Shown piece by piece: positions 12,125 to 13,941 of a DNA stretch of 13,941 nt (within the stretch, counting starts at the first letter, position 1; every line of letters starts with the position of its first letter). The notes beneath the pieces were generated by a model, which did not search any database, was not told the origin of the DNA, and was given only the letters and a program-made list of their open reading frames with translations. Origin of the DNA: CAZQKE01 sp964593865 (lineage in GTDB: Bacteria; Chloroflexota; Anaerolineae; JAAYZQ01). The position numbers were made by a program, and so were the translations under genes. The stretch lies in NCBI GenBank assembly GCA_964593865.1, contig CAZQKE010000023.1, positions 1 through 13,941 on the forward strand. The letters are read 5' to 3'.

Positions 12125-13330
12125 ATGAAAAAACTGAGAATGATTCTGTTGATCGCGCTGATCTTTGTCCTTCCCATGCTGAGCTGCGGTGGGGAAGAAC
12201 CGACCCCCGTTGTCATCGTCGTCACTCCGGAGCCTGCCCAGCCGATGACGACGGTCGTCGTCACCCCGCCTTCAGGGGAACCGGCGGCTACCGAGGCTGC
12301 TCCGCCTCCCGCTGCGGGTATTGAGATCAAAGAGGCGACCTTTGCCCACGGTCTGACCGAGCAGATGGAACCTGTGAACCCCGGTTCCGATTTCCAGGCC
12401 GATGAAACGATCTACCTTTCCTTGAGACTCAAAGGGCGACCCAAAGAGGGGATCGTGACCGCCCGCTTCTATTGGAATGATACCTTGATCGCCGAGGCCG
12501 GGGTGGACTTGGCCGATGCCAACAGCGGCTTGCTCTTCTCCATCGGTGAGGATACCTTTGTCGGCTATACCTTGACTCATGACAACCCCTTCCCCTTGGG
12601 CGTAGGCTACCGCGCCGAGGTCTTTTACAACGACCAGCCGGTGGGAACCTATACCTTCCGCATTGCACCGCCGCCGGGGGCCATCCCCTCCCAAGTCAAG
12701 TCGATCACATTGGCACGGGGGGCGGATGACAACTACAACCCCGTAGACCCCACGACCTCCTTTGCGCCCGATGAGACGGTCTACCTGGTGGGCCGTGCCG
12801 ACCTGGGAACCAGCTCCTGGCTCCAGGCCGAATGGTACATCGGCGGGCAACTGGACGAGAACGGCACGACCAGCCTCACGGCGGACCAGAACTACAACGA
12901 TGTGGGCTTTACCTTCTCTTACCTGCCTGCCGAGGGCTGGCCGCCGGGCGAGCATTTCGTCGTGTTGATGTTGGATGGCGTGGAGGTGGGACGTTACCCC
13001 TTCACCATCGTTTCTTCCGGCGGAGCCGCCCCGCTGAACGAGACCGCCTTTTGGGATGCGTTCCCTCAGCCCGACGATGCCGAGGTTGTGCCGGTGGTAG
13101 AAGGCTATGACCTGGGCTTTGCGACCGCCATGTCGGAACCGCAGCTGTTTGACTGGTACGCTGCCTGGCTGCGGGATCAGGGTTGGCAGCAGCAAGCCCC
13201 AACCGAGGCCATGCAAACTCGGCCCAATCAACGCTGGCGCAAGGACGGCGCGGAACTGCTCATTGAAATCCAGGGGGTGGATGACCGGGGCCGGACCGTC
13301 GTCTGGTTCCAGATGACCGGCATAGGCTAG
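12125..13330 (+). CDS. Probable lipoprotein with two tandem beta-rich repeats
   Basis: The protein has 401 residues. The ATG at 12125 follows GGAGG by five bases; a GTG at 12119 is rejected. Residues 1-20 are a signal peptide (KKLR, then a hydrophobic core) ending MLS before C21. That is a usable but imperfect lipobox, since the usual small residue at -2 is Leu. Residues about 24-64 form a Thr/Pro/Val-rich linker. Two related units follow, about 66-180 and 191-296. Each has a V-[ND]-P-x4-F-x-[AP]-DET-[IV]-YL block (near 84-98 and 197-211) and ends with a G-x-Y-x-F-x-I type strand. The last 95 residues (about 307-401) hold a different domain with DLGFATAMSEPQLFDWYAAWL and a QGW-x-QQ stretch, alternating with strands. 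Location is the outside of the cell membrane. No enzyme motif is seen; ligand or surface binding is a guess. Confidence 0.85.
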   Translation: MKKLRMILLIALIFVLPMLSCGGEEPTPVVIVVTPEPAQPMTTVVVTPPSGEPAATEAAPPPAAGIEIKEATFAHGLTEQMEPVNPGSDFQADETIYLSLRLKGRPKEGIVTARFYWNDTLIAEAGVDLADANSGLLFSIGEDTFVGYTLTHDNPFPLGVGYRAEVFYNDQPVGTYTFRIAPPPGAIPSQVKSITLARGADDNYNPVDPTTSFAPDETVYLVGRADLGTSSWLQAEWYIGGQLDENGTTSLTADQNYNDVGFTFSYLPAEGWPPGEHFVVLMLDGVEVGRYPFTIVSSGGAAPLNETAFWDAFPQPDDAEVVPVVEGYDLGFATAMSEPQLFDWYAAWLRDQGWQQQAPTEAMQTRPNQRWRKDGAELLIEIQGVDDRGRTVVWFQMTGIG

Positions 13331-13371
13331 GAAGTTGACCGATCCCCCGGCGCACCGCCAAGGATGAAAAT

Positions 13372-13392
13372 CCCCGGCGGCCCGCGCCGGGG
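13372..13392. terminator. GC hairpin downstream of the lipoprotein gene
   Basis: CCCCGGCG (13372-13379) pairs perfectly with CGCCGGGG (13385-13392) around a five-base loop. On the plus strand no T-run follows. Read on the minus strand, the stem is followed by ATTTTC, so it fits better as a terminator for transcription entering from the right. It may still end or stabilise the lipoprotein transcript. Confidence 0.45.
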
Positions 13393-13420
13393 GCGGCGGC
13401 TCACGTCGCTCCTTTCGGGC

Positions 13421-13941
13421 CTGCGGCCGGGCGTATTCGCGTATTCGCGTCCGCTTGGCGGTTCCGGAGGTTTGAACCGCGAAGGCGCAAAGGCCGCAAA
13501 GGAAAAGAAACCCTTCGCGCTCTTGGCGTCTTGGCGGTTCCAACCGCGATTTTCTCTGCGCAGGTTGGAAACTTGTGCCACCGGGCCGGGCGCATTCGTG
13601 TATTCGCGTCCGCTTCGTGGACGGCCCGCTTGGCGGTTCCGGAGATTTGAACCGCGAAGGCGCAAAGGGCGCAAAGGAAAAGTAAGAAACCCTTCGCGCT
13701 CTTGGCGTCTTGGCGGTTCCAACCGCGATTTTCTCTGCGCAAGTTGGAAACTTGCGCCACCGGGCCGGGCGTATTCGTGCATTCGCGTCCGCTTCGTGGA
13801 CGGCCCGCTTTGGCGGTTCCGGAGATTTGAACCGCAAAGGCGCAAAGGCCGCAAAGGAAAGAAGAAAAAGTAAGAAAACCTTCGCGCCCTTAGCGTCTTT
13901 GCGGTTCCAACCGTGATTGCCACCGGGCCGGTCGTATTCGT
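13421..13941. repeat. Tandem array of a ~160-180 base hairpin-rich repeat (about three units, continues past the window)
   Basis: The marker GGCCGGGCG (last copy GGCCGGTCG) recurs at 13425, 13584, 13763 and 13926, and TTTGAACCGC recurs at 13471, 13646 and 13826. The unit is therefore about 160-180 bases with small deletions between copies. Each unit has two inverted pairs. One is AACCGCGAAGGCGCAAAG against CTTGGCGTCTTGGCGGTT downstream (15 of 18 positions complementary). The other is GCGCAAGTT / AACTTGCGC with a three-base loop (perfect at 13737-13757; two wobbles in the earlier copy). Long frames on either strand here arise from the repeat's composition and low stop frequency and are not genes. 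I recall similar motifs scattered in Chloroflexota and other environmental bacteria, but have not searched. No transposase is present. Confidence 0.85.

Noticed and set aside
12272..13837. Long minus-strand open frame of 521 codons
   Set aside because: It covers the lipoprotein gene antisense and runs on into the tandem repeat. The repeated peptide-like pattern comes from the repeat units, not from a protein.
13327..13923. Open frames on both strands inside the right-end repeat
   Set aside because: Their translations repeat with the DNA unit, are Arg-rich and low in complexity, and lack starts with ribosome-binding sites.
13421..13941. Possible CRISPR array
   Set aside because: The unit is about 160-180 bases and is conserved along its length. 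There are no short identical repeats with unique spacers, and no cas genes.

Overview
The window is GC-rich and gene-dense. It reads like a chromosomal segment of a member of the Chloroflexota (Anaerolineae or a related lineage). That is inference, resting on a zinc-ribbon AIM24 protein, an internally duplicated DUF350 protein, a threonine/proline-rich lipoprotein, a Thermus-type ferredoxin, and a GC-rich tandem repeat of a kind I associate with such genomes. I see no rRNA, tRNA, CRISPR array, transposase or phage gene.

Left part (1-5467). A response regulator, cut by the left edge, runs leftward from 468. Diverging from it is a rightward run that may be one operon: a 487-residue fusion of a dihydrodipicolinate-synthase-type aldolase with a formaldehyde-activating-enzyme (Fae) domain; a zinc-ribbon AIM24 protein; a 57-residue membrane protein; an M42 metallopeptidase; a 45-residue membrane protein; and a ParB/Srx-fold protein. 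The fusion is the most unusual gene here. It suggests an aldolase that makes or uses formaldehyde (or another small aldehyde) joined to a domain that condenses formaldehyde with a pterin cofactor, although both halves lack residues typical of the classical enzymes.

Middle part (5502-9066). A leftward two-gene operon encodes 528- and 151-residue proteins of no family I recognise. Both carry winged-helix-like segments, and the operon has a strong promoter and an intrinsic terminator that abuts the last stop codon. Back to back with it is a rightward set: a duplicated DUF350 membrane protein, a DUF2007 protein, and an unrecognised protein that overlaps the DUF2007 gene by 8 bases.

Right part (9083-13941). 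A leftward operon encodes a PaaI-type hotdog thioesterase and a ROK sugar kinase, overlapping as ATGAATGA. Diverging from it are a short QueG-like iron-sulfur protein and a ferredoxin on its own promoter, ending in a strong terminator. A lipoprotein with two tandem beta-rich repeats follows. The last 520 bases are a tandem array of a roughly 160-180 base hairpin-rich repeat. Degenerate relatives of part of this unit lie in the leaders of the QueG-like gene and, more weakly, the aldolase-Fae gene.

Eight promoters with sigma-70-type -35 and -10 boxes can be read by eye. Six of them carry an extended -10 (TGn), so this looks like a lineage habit.
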